A stretch of 64,000 nt of DNA from Acanthacorydalis orientalis. Its lineage: Eukaryota > Arthropoda > Insecta > Megaloptera > Corydalidae. Position 1 is the stretch's first letter, and each line of letters opens with the position of its first letter. The stretch is from contig CM068325.1 in assembly GCA_034766995.1 (NCBI GenBank), forward strand, positions 3,367,668-3,431,667, written 5' to 3'. This document shows, piece by piece, positions 1 through 11,750 of this stretch. Below the pieces are notes generated by a model. It saw nothing but the letters and a program-made list of their open reading frames with translations, was not told the DNA's origin and did not search any database. The position numbers were made by a program, and so were the translations under genes.

Positions 1-31
1 GGCTACTTGTAAATTATAATCAGACGCATAT

Positions 32-94
<63 letters not shown>

Positions 95-310
95 ACTTAG
101 TGTTACACTGTACACTTCTTCAATTTTGCTTCAATTGATTTTTGTACACCTGATATTTATGAATTATTTTATAAACTGAAAAAAAAAGATTTGTTAATTA
201 AGCTGAAAAACAATTAGACATTAATAAGTGTACACATGTACAGCTAATCAATATATAGGATCGCGATCCCCACACAATGCACACATACAAAATAATATAG
301 AATATATATG

Positions 311-382
<72 letters not shown>

Positions 383-587
383 ACTTATTGTTACACTTTA
401 CACTTCTTCAATTTTGCTTCAATTGATTTTTGTACACCTGATATTTATGAATTATCTTATAAACTGAAAAAAAAATGATTGTTAATTAAGCTGAAAAACA
501 AATAGTTATTAATTAGTGTACACATCTACAGCTAATCAATATATAGGATCGCGATCCCCATACAAAGCACACATACAAAATAATATA

Positions 588-659
<72 letters not shown>

Positions 660-1558
660 CTTAGTGTTACACTTTACACTTCTTCAATTTTGCTTCAATA
701 GATTTTTGTACACCTGATATTTATGAATTATTTATATAAACTGAAAAAAAAATGATTTGTTAATTAAGCTGAAAAACAATTAGACATTAATTAGTGAACA
801 TATCTACAGCTAATCAATATATAGGATCGCGATCCCCACACAAAGCACACATACAAAATAATATAGAATATATATATATATATATATTACTTAGTGTTAC
901 ACTTTACACTTCTTCAATTTTGCTTCAATTGATTTTTGCACACATGATATTTATGAATTATTTTATAAACTGAAAAAAAATGATTTGTTAATTAAGCTGA
1001 AAAACAATTAGACACTAATTAGTGTACACATCTACAGCTAATCAATATATAGGATCGCGATCCCCAAACAAAGCACACATACAAAATAATATAGAATATA
1101 TATGTATATATATATATATATATATGTTACTTAGTGTTACACTTTACACTTCTTCAATTTTGCTTCAATTGATTTTTGTACACCTGACATTTATGAATTA
1201 TCTTATAAACTGAAAAAAAATGATTGTTAATTAAGCTGAAAAACAAATAGTTATTAATTAGTGTACACATCTACAGCTAATTAATATATAGGATCGCGAT
1301 CCCCACACAAAACACACATACAAAATAATATAGATTATATATATATTTATATTAGTTAGTGTTACACTTTACACTTCTTCAATTTTGCTTCAATTGATTT
1401 TTGTACACCTGATACTTATGAATTAATTATATGAACTGAAAAAAATGATTGTTAATTAAGCTGAAAAACAAATCGTTATTAATTAGTGTACACATCTACA
1501 GCTAATCAATGTATAGGATCGCGATCCCCACACAAAACACACATACAAAATAATATAG

Positions 1559-1599
<41 letters not shown>

Positions 1600-2033
1600 C
1601 TTAGTGTTACACTTTACACTTCTTCAATTTTGCTTCAATTGATTTTTGTACACCTGATATTTATGAATTATTTTATAAACTGAAAAACAATGATTTCTTA
1701 AGTAAGATGAAAAACAATTAGACATTAATTAGTGTACACATCAACAGCTAATCAATATATAGGATCGCGATCCCCACACAAAGCACATATACAAAATAAT
1801 AAAGAATAAATATATATATATATATGTTACTTAGTGTTATACTTTACACTTCTTCAATTTTGCTTCAATTGATTTTTGTACACCTGATAATTATTAATTA
1901 TTTTATAAACTGAAAAAAAATAATTTGTTAATTAAGCTGAAAAACAATTAGACATTAATTAGTGTACACATGTACAGCTAATCAATATATAGGATCGCGA
2001 TCCCCACACAATGCACACATACAAAATAATATA

Positions 2034-2107
<74 letters not shown>

Positions 2108-2140
2108 CTTAGTGTTACACTTTACACTTCTTCAATTATG
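1..2140. repeat. Tandem array of ~215-bp core units separated by variable (AT)n tracts
   Basis: Eight full cores plus partial ends are visible. Each core runs from a GTTACTTAGTGTTACAC start through an ATTAAGCTGAAAAACAA segment to a 12-bp palindrome GGATCGCGATCC, then ends in AATATAGA before an (AT)n tract. The palindromes start at 258, 546, 824, 1052, 1291, 1516, 1762 and 1992, so the full period is 225-288 bp. Most of the length variation comes from the (AT)n tracts (about 20 to 70 bp). Short plus-strand reading frames encoding poly-(Ile-Tyr) are translations of the repeat, not genes. The first ~40 bases of the window match 2785-2815, so the array seems to lie inside, or to have expanded from, a copy of the repeat family found to its right. 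Confidence 0.93.
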
Positions 2141-3453
2141 ACACATTGTACGAACAGCACAATGCGATTCTTTTTTAGAATTGTAATATTTTCTGTTTAA
2201 TATTTATTAAAATGTACATTTTTAATAACTTTGAATGTATGCTTATCATTAAGTCATATGTATTTTGAAATATTTGTTTGATGATCAGAACCTGTAAGCA
2301 TAAGTATCCAATTTGTATGTGAAAGTAAATTTGGATAATTTACAAATCAGAATCACACATATTTATAAATACAATAATATATAATGCATATATGTGTGTA
2401 TAGAGATCCTCTCTTTTCCCTTGGCAACGTGTGAACATTGTATGAACATCTGGGCGAGTTGTGAGTCATTGAAACTGATACAAAGTCGGTGTAGCGTTGC
2501 CGGTAGTCGGAGGGAGCGGGAGGTACCTCTGCCGGCATCGGCTGTACGTTAGACATACATGTAGTATTTAGATTCTCTTTCTCATCTGCGACGATGATGC
2601 CACGTTGCACGAACACCACAATGCCACACTTTGTTGGACTTTTGCAGATATTTACTGTCGTTGAATATATACCTGTTGCATTTTTCAACTTTAATTATAA
2701 AGTCATATGTATATTGAAAAATTTGTTTGATGATTAGAACCATTTAGCATATGTATCCAATGTACCTGAAAGAAATTTTGGATACTTGTAAATTATAATC
2801 AGACGCATATAATAAATATCAATCTGTCAATAAATATCAATCTTCAATCTGTCAATATTGCACGAACATCAGGGGGCGAGTCGTTAGTCATTGAAACCAT
2901 AACAATCTGGGATGGAGCGTTGCGGGTGTGTGGGTGTACAGGGCACACCAGTTGGCAACGACAGGTGCATCGTGAATCTGACAAATATATCAATATAATA
3001 TATATATACACAGCAGTAGTAGTTTGACCATCTTCTCTTCTAAGACGATGATGTGTCATTGTAGGAACAGCACAATGCCATTCTTTCTGCAACAAGAATA
3101 AAATTTGTTTAATAATGTATCATATGTATATTATTGATAAGTTTGAATAAATACCTCTTGCATTTATGAACAGTAATTTTTTAGTCATACGATATAATGA
3201 TAGTAGTGCACAGTAATTATGATGATAGTAGATATTTGTTTGATAATAAGTATCAGTCAGTATATGTATCCAACATGTGTACCAGAGAAAAGTCTGGTTA
3301 ATTAACAAAGTAGTATCAGACAATAATATAAATATATAGTATAATTATATAGTATAGTGATCTTATTATTCTTCTTCACCTATATTTGTGGGTAGAAGAG
3401 GGTGCGGAGGCACACCAGCCGGTATCGGCAGGTACGTCAGTCGAATCTGAAAA

Positions 3454-3508
<55 letters not shown>

Positions 3509-3600
3509 ACATATATATACTTGCAATAGTTTCTGTTTGGTAACCTCTTCAAATGTACATTTATGACATGTTTGTATTATATCTCTGTTGCATTTATGTA
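2141..3600. repeat. Divergent ~450-bp tandem repeats
   Basis: Three recognisable copies share the same order of blocks. First comes a block around GAACAGCACAATGC (near 2153, 2608 and 3064). Then come AGTCATATGTAT-like and TTTGTTTGATGAT blocks (near 2254/2274, 2701/2725 and 3227), and then a more GC-rich block (near 2450-2560, 2870-2980 and 3390-3450). Copies differ by many substitutions and small indels, so this is an old array. No convincing coding region was seen; the minus-strand frames at 2353-2688 and 2844-3095 simply cross the repeat. A (AT)n microsatellite occupies about 3456-3504. Confidence 0.7.
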
Positions 3601-3687
3601 CTTAAATTCTGAAGTCCAATAGATGGACGGTAATGTTTGTTTGAAGAGTAGAAGTAGTTTTTTTATTTGTCGAATGTGCGCCGCTTC

Positions 3688-3732
<45 letters not shown>

Positions 3733-3977
3733 CTCCGCCTCCGCCGCCGCCTCCGCCGCCGCCTCCTCCGCCGCCGCCGCCGCCGCCGCTGCCGCCGCCG
3801 CTTCACCCTCACCCTCACCGTCCGCCTCCGCCGCCGCCTCCGCCGCCGCCTACATTTATGACATGTTTGTATTATATCTCTGTTGCATTTATGTACTTAA
3901 ATTCTGAAGTCCAATAGATGGACGGTAATGTTTGTTTGAAGAGTAGAAGTAGTTTTTTTATTTGTCGAATGTGCGCC
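3556..3977. repeat. Tandem duplication of a 127-bp leader plus CCG run (offset 295 bp)
   Basis: The 127 bases at 3556-3682 recur at 3851-3977 with no difference that I can see. Each copy runs straight into a CCG-rich run. The first run (3679-3850) stops abruptly where the second leader starts. This is a recent 295-bp tandem duplication, and it shows that the GC-rich tract grew from one fixed junction. Confidence 0.9.
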
Positions 3978-4015
3978 GCCTCCGCCGCCGCCGCCGCCGC
4001 CGCCTCTGCCGCCTC

Positions 4016-4084
<69 letters not shown>

Positions 4085-5597
4085 CTCCACCGCCGCCTCC
4101 GCCGCCGCCGCTGCCGCCGCTGCCGCCGCCGCCTCACCCTCACGATCACCGTCTGCCGCCGCCTCCGCCTCCGCCGCCGCCTCATCCTCACCCTCACCGT
4201 CCGCCGCCGTCTCCGCCTCCGCCGCCGCCGTCGCCTCCGCCGCCGCCGTCGCCTCCGCCGCTGCCGCCTCCGCCGCCGCCGCCGCCGCTGCCGCCGCCGC
4301 TGCCGCCGCCGCTGCCGCCGCCGCTGCCGCCGCCGCTGCCGCCGCCGCTGCCGCCGCCGCTGCCGCCGCCGCTGCCGCCGCCGCTGCCGCCGCCGCTGCC
4401 GCCGCCGCTGCCGCCGCCGCTCCCCCCGCCGCTGCCGCCGCCGCTGCCGCCGCCGCTGCCGCCGCCGCTGCCGCCGCCGCTGCCGCCGCCGCTGCCGCCG
4501 CCGCTGCCGCCGCCGCTGCTGCCGCCGCCGCCGCCGCCTCACCCTCACCCTTACCGTCCGCCGCCGCCTCCGTCTCCGCTGCCTCCGCCGCCGCCGCCGT
4601 CGCTTCCGCCTCCGCCGCCGCTACCTCCGCCGCCGCCGCCTCCGCCGCCGCCGCCTCCGCCGCCGCCGCCTCCGCCGCCGGCTTACCCTCACCCTCACCG
4701 TCCGCCGCCGCCGCGGCCTCCGCCGCCGCCTCCGCCGCCGCCGCCGCCGCCTCCGCCGCCTCCGCCGCCGTCGCCGACGCCGCCGCCGCCGCTGCCGCCG
4801 CCGCTGCCGCCGCCGCCTCACTCTCATCCTCACCGTCTGCCGCCGCCTCCGCCGCCTCCGCCGTCGCTTCCGTCGCCGCCGCCGCCTCTGCCGCCGCCTC
4901 ATTCTCACCCTCACCGTCCGCCACCGCCGCCGCCTCCGCCGCCGCCCTCTCTGCCGCCGCCGTTTCCGCCGCCGCCGCCTCCGCCACCGCCGCCGCCGCC
5001 GCCGCCGCCTCCGCCGCCTCCGCCTCCGCCGCCGCCGCCTCCTCCGCCGCCGCCGCCGCTGCCCTCACCCTCGCCCTCGCGCCGTCGCCGCCATCGCCGG
5101 CCCCCGCGCCGCCCTTGCCGCCGCCGCCCTCACCGCCGCCGCCGCCGCCGCCCTCGCCCTCGCCACCGCTGCCGCCGCCCGCGCCGCCCTCGCCCTCGCC
5201 GCTGCTGCCGCCGCCGCTGCCGCCGCCCTTGCCCTCGTCGCATCCGCCGCCGCTGCCCTCGCCGGCGCCACCGCCGCCGCTCTCGCCGCCCTTGCCGCTG
5301 CCGCTCTCGCCGTCGCCGCTGCCGTCCTCGCCCTCGCCCTCGCCGCCCTCGCCGCCGCCGCCGCTGCCCTCGCCCTCGCGCCGTCGCCGCCGCCGCCCTC
5401 GCCACCGCCCTCGCCGCCGCCGCTGCCCTCGCTGCCGCCCTCGCCCTCGCCGTCGCCGCCACCGCCGCCGCACTCGCCCTCGCCGCCGCCGCCGCCGCCC
5501 TCGCACTCGCCGCCGCCGCCGCCGCCCTCGCCCTCGCTGCCGCCGATGCCGCCGCCCTCGCCCTCGCCGCCGCCGCCCTCGCCGGCGTCACCGCCGT

Positions 5598-5629
<32 letters not shown>

Positions 5630-6006
5630 CCGCTCTCGCCGCCGCCGCTCTCGCCGCCGCCGCCGCCGCCCTCGCCCTCGCCCTCGTCGCCGCCGCCGCT
5701 GCCCTCGCCCTCGCGCCGTCGCCGCCGCCGCTCTCGCCGCTGCTGCCGCCGCCGCCGCCGCCCTCGCCGCTGCCGCCGCCGCCTTCGCCCTCGCCGCCGC
5801 CGCTGCCCTCGCCGGCGCCACCGCCGCCGCTCTCGCCGCCCTCGTCGCCCTTGCCGCCGCCGCTCTCGCTGCCGCCGCCGCCGTCCTCGCCCTCGCCGTT
5901 GCCGCCGCCCTCGCCGCCGCCGCCCTCGCCGCCGCCGCCCTCGCCGCCGCCGCCGCTGCCCTCGCCCTCGCGCTGTCGCCGCTGCCGCCCTCGCTGCCGC
6001 CGCCCT

Positions 6007-6043
<37 letters not shown>

Positions 6044-6524
6044 CTCGCCGCCGCCGCCCTCGCCGCCGCCGTCCTCGTCGCCCCCGCCCTCGCCGCCGCC
6101 GCCCTCGCCACCGCTCTCGCCGCCGCCGCTGCCCTCGCTGCCGCCCTCGCCCTCGCCGCCGCCGCCGCCGCCGCCGCACTCGCCTTCGCCGCCGCCGCCG
6201 CCGCCCTCGCTCTCGCTGCCGCCGACGCCGCCGCCCTCGCCCTCGCCGCCGCCGCCGTCGCCCTCGCCGGCGTCACCGCCGCCCTCGCCGGCGTCACCGC
6301 CGCTGCCCTCGCCGCCCTTGCCGCCGCCGCTCTCGCCGCCGCCGCCGCCGCCCTCGCCCTCGCCCTCGTCGCCGCCGCCGCTGCCCTCGCCCTCGCGCCG
6401 TCGCCGCCGCAGCCCTCGCCGCCGCAGCCCTCGCCGCCGCCCTCGCCGCCGCCGCCCTCGCCGCCGCCGCCGCCCTCGCCGCCGCCGCCGCCCTCGCCGC
6501 CGCCGCCGCCCTCGCCGCCGCCCT

Positions 6525-6556
<32 letters not shown>

Positions 6557-6980
6557 TCCTCGCCCTCGCCGCCGCCGCCGCCTCTCTCGCCCTCGCCGCC
6601 GCCGCCGTCGCCGCCCTCTCCCTCGCTGCCGCCGCCGCCGTCGCTTTTGCCCTCGCCGCCGCCCTCGCCCTCGCCGCCGCCGCCCTCGCCGCCGCCCTCG
6701 CCGTCGCCGCCGCCCTCGCCGCCGCCCTCGCCCTCGCCCCCGCCGCCGCCGCCGCCGTCCTCGCCCTCGCCGCCGCCGCCGCCGCCCTCGCCCTCGCCTT
6801 CGCCGCCGCCGCCGCCGCCGCCCTCGCCCTCGCCGCCGCCGCCGCCGTCGCTCTTGCCCTCGCCGCCGCCCTCGTCGCCGTCGCTGCTCTCGCCCTCGCC
6901 GCCGCCGCCGCCGCCGCCGTCCTCGCCCTTGCCGTCGCCGCCGTCGCCCTCGCCCTCGCTGCCGCCGCCGCCCTCGCCCT

Positions 6981-7017
<37 letters not shown>

Positions 7018-7178
7018 CTCGTCGCCGCCGCCCTCGTCGCCGCCGCCCTCGTCGCCGCCGCCCTCGTCGCCGCCGCCCTCGTCGCCGCCGCCCTCGTCGC
7101 CGCCGCCCTCGTCGCCGCCGCCCTCGTCGCCGCCGCCCTCGTCGCCGCCGCCCTCGTCGCCGCCGTCGCTGGTGAGTG
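3679..7178. repeat. Giant GC-rich CCG / CCCTCG low-complexity tract
   Basis: About 3.5 kb of almost pure C, G and T-in-context on the plus strand, inside AT-rich flanks. Two domains can be seen. Up to about 5060, CCG/CTG triplets are interrupted by a recurring CTCACCCTCACCGTCCG-type spacer (near 3805, 4130, 4180, 4540, 4685, 4820 and 4900). From about 5060 to the gap, the unit changes to CCCTCGCC with CGCGCCGTCGCC spacers. A 12-bp unit (CTGCCGCCGCCG) repeats about 20 times near 4275-4520. The minus strand is rich in GGG runs spaced by short loops (GGGCGAGGGCGAGGGC type). Long open frames exist on both strands because the composition lacks stops. They encode poly-Ala, poly-Pro, poly-Arg or Gly-Glu repeats and I do not call them genes. 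Confidence 0.93.
7021..7168. repeat. 15-bp minisatellite, ten copies
   Basis: A GTCGCCGCCGCCCTC unit recurs every 15 bp, starting at 7021, 7036, 7051 and so on to 7156. It is the most regular part of the GC-rich tract and lies directly beside the assembly gap. Confidence 0.93.
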
Positions 7179-7278
7179 NNNNNNNNNNNNNNNNNNNNNN
7201 NNNNNNNNNNNNNNNNNNNNNNNNNNNNNNNNNNNNNNNNNNNNNNNNNNNNNNNNNNNNNNNNNNNNNNNNNNNNNN
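7179..7278. other. Assembly gap of 100 N
   Basis: Exactly 100 N, the customary placeholder for a gap of unknown size. Left of it is GC-rich triplet repeat; right of it the 172-bp AT-rich satellite has already begun. The true distance and adjacency of these two arrays are therefore unknown. Confidence 0.98.
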
Positions 7279-7573
7279 CATCGTCAAATATAATCTTATT
7301 ATGGATGATTTAAATTAAACTGGCAGTAATTATACTTCAACTTCCAATTGAAGAGAGTCTAAATATACAATAAAAGTAAACAATAAGAGCAGATTGTAAT
7401 TTTAATATCTGTTACAAAATCTAACCTGTGATACGTTTGCACTGAAACGTACGTCTCAATTGTACTCGTATAGTGTATGATTTAAATTCAACTAGCAGTA
7501 ATTTTACTTCAAAATCAGACTAAGGGAACTCAAAATCTACTATAATAACGTACAATAAGAGCAGATTCTAAAT

Positions 7574-7640
7574 TTAAAGTAAGATACAAATATATAAATA
7601 GACAAATTTGTTTTCAAAGATTGAATGGCATGATTGATAT

Positions 7641-7676
<36 letters not shown>

Positions 7677-8068
7677 TTTATATATATATATTATATTTAG
7701 AAATATTCATAAATTATATCAAAATATATTTACACTAAGAAGTAAATTACGTATTGTATTGAAACTATAATCGAATAAAATTAAAGAAAATATCTATTAA
7801 AGTGTATATCTTACAACAGTAATATGCAGCAACCATATCGTCTCAAAAACTAGACACGACTGAATAAATAAATGTGTAATTTCACAGACACGAAAGTTCA
7901 TGGCTGTAGGTTTATATAATTTTCCAAATCTTATATAAATGTAACGCGCTGTGAAGCATTGACCTGCACATGATATAGACAAAGTGTTGTGAAGCATTAT
8001 ACAAACAATAAAAACAGACATAGTATTATATAAATAACAAATACAGAACAGACAAATATACAAATACA
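7574..8068. repeat. Non-monomer insert A of the satellite unit (first copy)
   Basis: The monomer beginning at 7479 breaks off after GCAGATTCTAA and is replaced by ~495 bp of unrelated AT-rich sequence. This contains an (AT)n(AC)n microsatellite (about 7645-7692) and a 90-codon minus-strand frame at 7797-8069. Monomer-like sequence resumes at 8069. The insert recurs in all 17 units, including both members of the short 913-bp pair. It has no recognisable transposon ends or protein domain. The only coding changes among the 17 copies are one Tyr/Cys and one Thr/Ser change, with no sign of protein constraint. Confidence 0.8.
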
Positions 8069-8400
8069 ATCAGGATAAAGAAAATGATACGTAAGGAACC
8101 TCCAAATATATAATAAGTGTATTCAGTAAGAGCAGATTCAAATATTTTTACTGATTTCAAATTTTAGATAACCTACATTTGAACTGAAAACATATGTCAA
8201 ATATAATCTTATTATGGATGATTTAAATTAAACTGGCAGTAATTATACTTCAACTTCCAATTGAAGAGAGTCTAAATATACAATAAAAGTAAACAATAAG
8301 AGCAGATTGTAATTTTAATATCTGTTACAAAATCTAACCTGTGATACGTTTGCACTGAAACGTACGTCTCAATTGTACTCGTATAGTGTATGATTTAAAT
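8069..8400. repeat. Intra-unit duplicate segment (copy after insert A)
   Basis: This ~330-bp stretch from ATCAGGATAAAG through a full monomer is nearly the same as the stretch starting at 9193, which follows insert B. The two are 1,124 bp apart in the same unit and differ at a few diagnostic sites, for example ACATATGTC here and ACATACGTC there. They form the homologous substrate behind the odd 913-bp spacing elsewhere in the array. Confidence 0.85.
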
Positions 8401-8969
8401 TAGATGCAGTAGTTTTACATGAAATACCTAGTAAGAGAACTCTAAATATACTATTAAAACATACAATGAGAGTAGATTATAGTTTTAGTATCTATTACAA
8501 AATTTTTAACTGTGATTATACGTTGCACTGAAACGTAGGTCTCAATTAAACCCGTATAATGTACGATTTAAATTCAACTGGCAGTAATTTTACTTCAAAA
8601 TCTAACTAAGGGAACTCCAAATATACTATAATAACGTAGAATAAGAGCAGACTCTAATTTTTATTCTCGTTTCAATTTCTAGGTGTTCTACATTTGTAAT
8701 AAAACATTCCTGATATGAATATTCACATAATATATGTTTCAAAGTATACTAGCAGTAATTTTTCTTCAAATTCAAACTAAGGGAACTCTAAATATACTAT
8801 AATAACGTAGAATAAGAGCAGACTCTAATTTTTATTCTCGTTTCAATTTCTAGGTGTTCTACATTTGTAATAAAAACATTCCTGATATGAATATTCACAT
8901 AATATATGTTTCAAAGTATACTAGCAGTAATTTTGCTTCAAATTCAAACTAAGGGAAGTCTAAATATAC

Positions 8970-9192
8970 AAAGGAGAAGACTCCTAGTCTTTAATTAATT
9001 TATATAATAAGAGAATATATTTTAATTCTTTAATTAAAAATTAAATTTGAATTTTCCTGTAGACTTTGTGGTCGGTAAATGAGAACTCTAACTACGTTAT
9101 CGAGAAATGAGGTGGTCTGGCAAGTTTCAAGTTTTGCCGTTTACAACCAGGTCCCGATTTAGGAAAATTTTTAATTAAAAAAAAAGGATAAT
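8970..9192. repeat. Non-monomer insert B of the satellite unit (first copy)
   Basis: The monomer beginning at 8908 is interrupted at about 8970 by ~220 bp of different sequence. It opens with a small hairpin (AAGACT-cct-AGTCTT) and ends in an A-rich run. Monomer-like sequence resumes at 9193 with the same ATCAGGATAAAG start used after insert A. In most units the middle reads GGCAAGTTTCAAGTTTTGCC; before copies 5, 9, 12, 16 and 17 it reads GGCAAGTTCAAATTTTGCC, which is a useful subfamily marker. Confidence 0.78.
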
Positions 9193-11714
9193 ATCAGGAT
9201 AAAGTAAATCATACGTCAGGAACCTACAAATATATAATAAGTGTATTCAATAAGAGCAGATTCTAATATTTTTACTGATTTCAAATTTTAGATAAGCTAC
9301 ATTTGAACTGAAAACATACGTCAAATATAATCTTATTATGGATGATTTAAATTAAACTGGCAGTAATTATACTTCAACTTCCAATTGAAGAGAGTCTAAA
9401 TATACAATAAAAGTAAACAATAAGAGCAGATTGTAATTTTAATATCTGTTACAAAATCTAACCTGTGATACGTTTGCACTGAAACGTACGTCTCAATTGT
9501 ACTCGTATAGTGTATGATTTAAATTCAACTAGCAGTAATTTTACTTCAAAATCAGACTAAGGGAACTCAAAATCTACTATAATAACGTACAATAAGAGCA
9601 GATTCTAAATTTAAAGTAAGATACAAATATATAAATAGACAAATTTGTTTTCAAAGATTGAATGGCATGATTGATATAAATTATATATATATACATACAC
9701 ACACACACACACATTTATATATATATATTATATTTAGAAATATTCATAAATTATATCAAAATATATTTACACTAAGAAGTAAATTACGTATTGTATTGAA
9801 ACTATAATCGAATAAAATTAAAGAAAATATCTATTAAAGTGTATATCTTACAACAGTAATATGCAGCAACCATATCGTCTCAAAAACTAGACACGACTGA
9901 ATAAATAAATGTGTAATTTCACAGACACGAAAGTTCATGGCTGTAGGTTTATATAATTTTCCAAATCTTATATAAATGTAACGCGCTGTGAAGCATTGAC
10001 CTGCACATGATATAGACAAAGTGTTGTGAAGCATTATACAAACAATAAAAACAGACATAGTATTATATAAATAACAAATACAGAACAGACAAATATACAA
10101 ATACAATCAGGATAAAGAAAATGATACGTAAGGAACCTCCAAATATATAATAAGTGTATTCAGTAAGAGCAGATTCAAATATTTTTACTGATTTCAAATT
10201 TTAGATAACCTACATTTGAACTGAAAACATATGTCAAATATAATCTTATTATGGATGATTTAAATTAAACTGGCAGTAATTATACTTCAACTTCCAATTG
10301 AAGAGAGTCTAAATATACAATAAAAGTAAACAATAAGAGCAGATTGTAATTTTAATATCTGTTACAAAATCTAACCTGTGATACGTTTGCACTGAAACGT
10401 ACGTCTCAATTGTACTCGTATAGTGTATGATTTAAATTAGATGCAGTAGTTTTACATGAAATACCTAGTAAGAGAACTCTAAATATACTATTAAAACATA
10501 CAATGAGAGTAGATTATAGTTTTAGTATCTATTACAAAATTTTTAACTGTGATTATACGTTGCACTGAAACGTAGGTCTCAATTAAACCCGTATAATGTA
10601 CGATTTAAATTCAACTGGCAGTAATTTTACTTCAAAATCTAACTAAGGGAACTCCAAATATACTATAATAACGTAGAATAAGAGCAGACTCTAATTTTTA
10701 TTCTCGTTTCAATTTCTAGGTGTTCTACATTTGTAATAAAACATTCCTGATATGAATATTCACATAATATATGTTTCAAAGTATACTAGCAGTAATTTTT
10801 CTTCAAATTCAAACTAAGGGAACTCTAAATATACTATAATAACGTAGAATAAGAGCAGACTCTAATTTTTATTCTCGTTTCAATTTCTAGGTGTTCTACA
10901 TTTGTAATAAAAACATTCCTGATATGAATATTCACATAATATATGTTTCAAAGTATACTAGCAGTAATTTTGCTTCAAATTCAAACTAAGGGAAGTCTAA
11001 ATATACAAAGGAGAAGACTCCTAGTCTTTAATTAATTTATATAATAAGAGAATATATTTTAATTCTTTAATTAAAAATTAAATTTGAATTTTCCTGTAGA
11101 CTTTGTGGTCGGTAAATGAGAACTCTAACTACGTTATCGAGAAATGAGGTGGTCTGGCAAGTTTCAAGTTTTGCCGTTTACAACCAGGTCCCGATTTAGG
11201 AAAATTTTTAATTAAAAAAAAAGGATAATATCAGGATAAAGTAAATCATACGTCAGGAACCTACAAATATATAATAAGTGTATTCAATAAGAGCAGATTC
11301 TAATATTTTTACTGATTTCAAATTTTAGATAAGCTACATTTGAACTGAAAACATACGTCAAATATAATCTTATTATGGATGATTTAAATTAAACTGGCAG
11401 TAATTATACTTCAACTTCCAATTGAAGAGAGTCTAAATATACAATAAAAGTAAACAATAAGAGCAGATTGTAATTTTAATATCTGTTACAAAATCTAACC
11501 TGTGATACGTTTGCACTGAAACGTACGTCTCAATTGTACTCGTATAGTGTATGATTTAAATTCAACTAGCAGTAATTTTACTTCAAAATCAGACTAAGGG
11601 AACTCAAAATCTACTATAATAACGTACAATAAGAGCAGATTCTAAATTTAAAGTAAGATACAAATATATAAATAGACAAATTTGTTTTCAAAGATTGAAT
11701 GGCATGATTGATAT

Positions 11715-11750
<36 letters not shown>

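Noticed and set aside
228..1683. Short plus-strand frames with poly-(Ile-Tyr)
   Set aside because: Direct translations of (AT)n tracts and flanking repeat cores; they recur with each repeat unit.
2353..3323. Minus-strand frames of 67-111 codons
   Set aside because: They cross the divergent ~450-bp repeats, are not preserved between copies, and match no family I recognise.
3918..7175. Plus-strand frame of 1,085 codons and similar giant frames on both strands
   Set aside because: All are produced by CCG/CCCTCG repeats that contain almost no stop codons in any frame. They translate to homopolymer-like Ala, Pro, Arg or Gly-Glu runs that switch type as the repeat register shifts.
7797..8069. A 90-codon minus-strand frame repeated 17 times
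   Set aside because: It lies inside satellite insert A. Copies differ only by two amino-acid-changing substitutions, with no silent-change excess, and the residues are AT-driven (Tyr, Ile, Cys, Leu). Its preservation follows from array homogenisation, not from selection on a protein.
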